A stretch of 5,432 nt of DNA, taken from Alcaligenaceae bacterium. Lineage in GTDB: Bacteria; Pseudomonadota; Gammaproteobacteria; Burkholderiales; Burkholderiaceae_B. Position numbers and translations under genes: made by a program. The stretch lies in the NCBI GenBank assembly GCA_012511095.1, contig JAAZGT010000033.1, forward strand, positions 1-5,432, read 5' to 3'. Positions 5,286 to 5,432 of this stretch are shown piece after piece (the stretch's first letter is position 1; each line of letters starts with the position of its first letter). The notes under the pieces are model-generated. The model was not told the origin of the DNA, made no database searches, and saw nothing but the letters and a program-made list of their open reading frames with translations.

Positions 5286-5432
5286 TTATTTAGTTTGGTT
5301 ATCGGGCATGACATTCCAGTTCATTTTTTGGCGTAGCGTACCAAAGAAACTATAGCCTATGGGGTGTAAAAAAGTCATCTTATGCTGGGCTTTTTTAACC
5401 ACCACCTTGTCGCCAATATGCAAATTAGTCCA
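5286..5432 (-). CDS. nadK: NAD kinase, C-terminal 48 residues (partial, cut by window edge)
   Basis: This is the 3' end of a gene on the minus strand; its 5' part lies beyond position 5432. NAD kinase phosphorylates NAD to NADP using ATP or polyphosphate in the cytoplasm. The visible frame ends with the stop codon at 5288-5286. It contains HPIGYSFFGTLRQKMNW, which corresponds to the conserved C-terminal block of proteobacterial NadK (HPKDYSYFNTLSTKLGW in E. coli, from memory). The preceding GDKVVVKK segment matches the last strand region. The ATP/NAD-binding motifs (GGDG, NE/D) are outside the window. nadK immediately upstream of recN is a common proteobacterial arrangement, and the 5-nt gap indicates one operon. 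The terminal eight residues after the conserved block are a short polar tail. Confidence 0.88.
   Translation of the reverse strand, partial: WTNLHIGDKVVVKKAQHKMTFLHPIGYSFFGTLRQKMNWNVMPDNQTK

Noticed and set aside
3833..5293. Three plus-strand frames of 64-77 residues opposite recN, one very rich in Ser and Cys.
   Set aside because: The composition is the complement of RecN codons (Ser/Cys-rich opposite Gln/Leu/Glu coiled coil); these are shadows of recN.
1..5432. A previously undescribed system (defence island, toxin-antitoxin pair, mobile element, CRISPR array).
   Set aside because: All coding space is occupied by recognised housekeeping genes with intact key residues. The longest gene-free stretch is about 310 nt, and no direct-repeat arrays or transposase fragments were seen.

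Overview
This 5.4-kb window is a stretch of ordinary bacterial chromosome holding housekeeping genes: one tRNA, five complete protein genes and one partial gene at the right edge. The composition leans A+T-rich, most strongly between genes. The block nadK-recN / fur / bamE-dapB, the Fur sequence (C-terminal C-x2-C pair at residues 132 and 135) and the BamE core (a WGFPYR and RWDYPY type) resemble what I remember of Burkholderiales, especially Alcaligenaceae. A low-GC member of that group (Taylorella, Oligella or Pelistega type) is my best guess. This is inference from memory; a gammaproteobacterium is not excluded.

Left part (1-400): a tRNA-Gly(GCC) gene on the minus strand has an exact-consensus sigma70 promoter, a 25-nt palindrome filling its 5' leader, and a clean intrinsic terminator. 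An A+T-rich spacer with no gene separates it from murB on the plus strand (398-1450, peptidoglycan precursor synthesis).

Middle (1478-3543): dapB (lysine/diaminopimelate synthesis) and bamE (outer-membrane assembly lipoprotein) lie on the minus strand in the order bamE then dapB, with a 32-nt gap, and are probably co-transcribed. dapB converges on murB. MurB and DapB both feed peptidoglycan, since meso-diaminopimelate derives from the DapB product, but nothing shows that they share regulation. fur, the iron-responsive repressor, is divergent from bamE across about 310 nt that hold both promoters and one or two plausible Fur boxes.

Right part (3544-5432): a strong 16-bp hairpin separates fur from the convergent recN (double-strand-break repair ATPase). 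Only 5 nt upstream of recN lies the 3' end of nadK (NAD kinase), cut by the window edge, so the two are probably one transcription unit.

I found no mobile element, CRISPR array, toxin-antitoxin pair, defence gene or other sign of a new system. The points worth a second look are regulatory: the palindrome at the tRNA start site, the candidate Fur boxes, the lack of a visible SOS box near recN, and several palindromes at gene ends.
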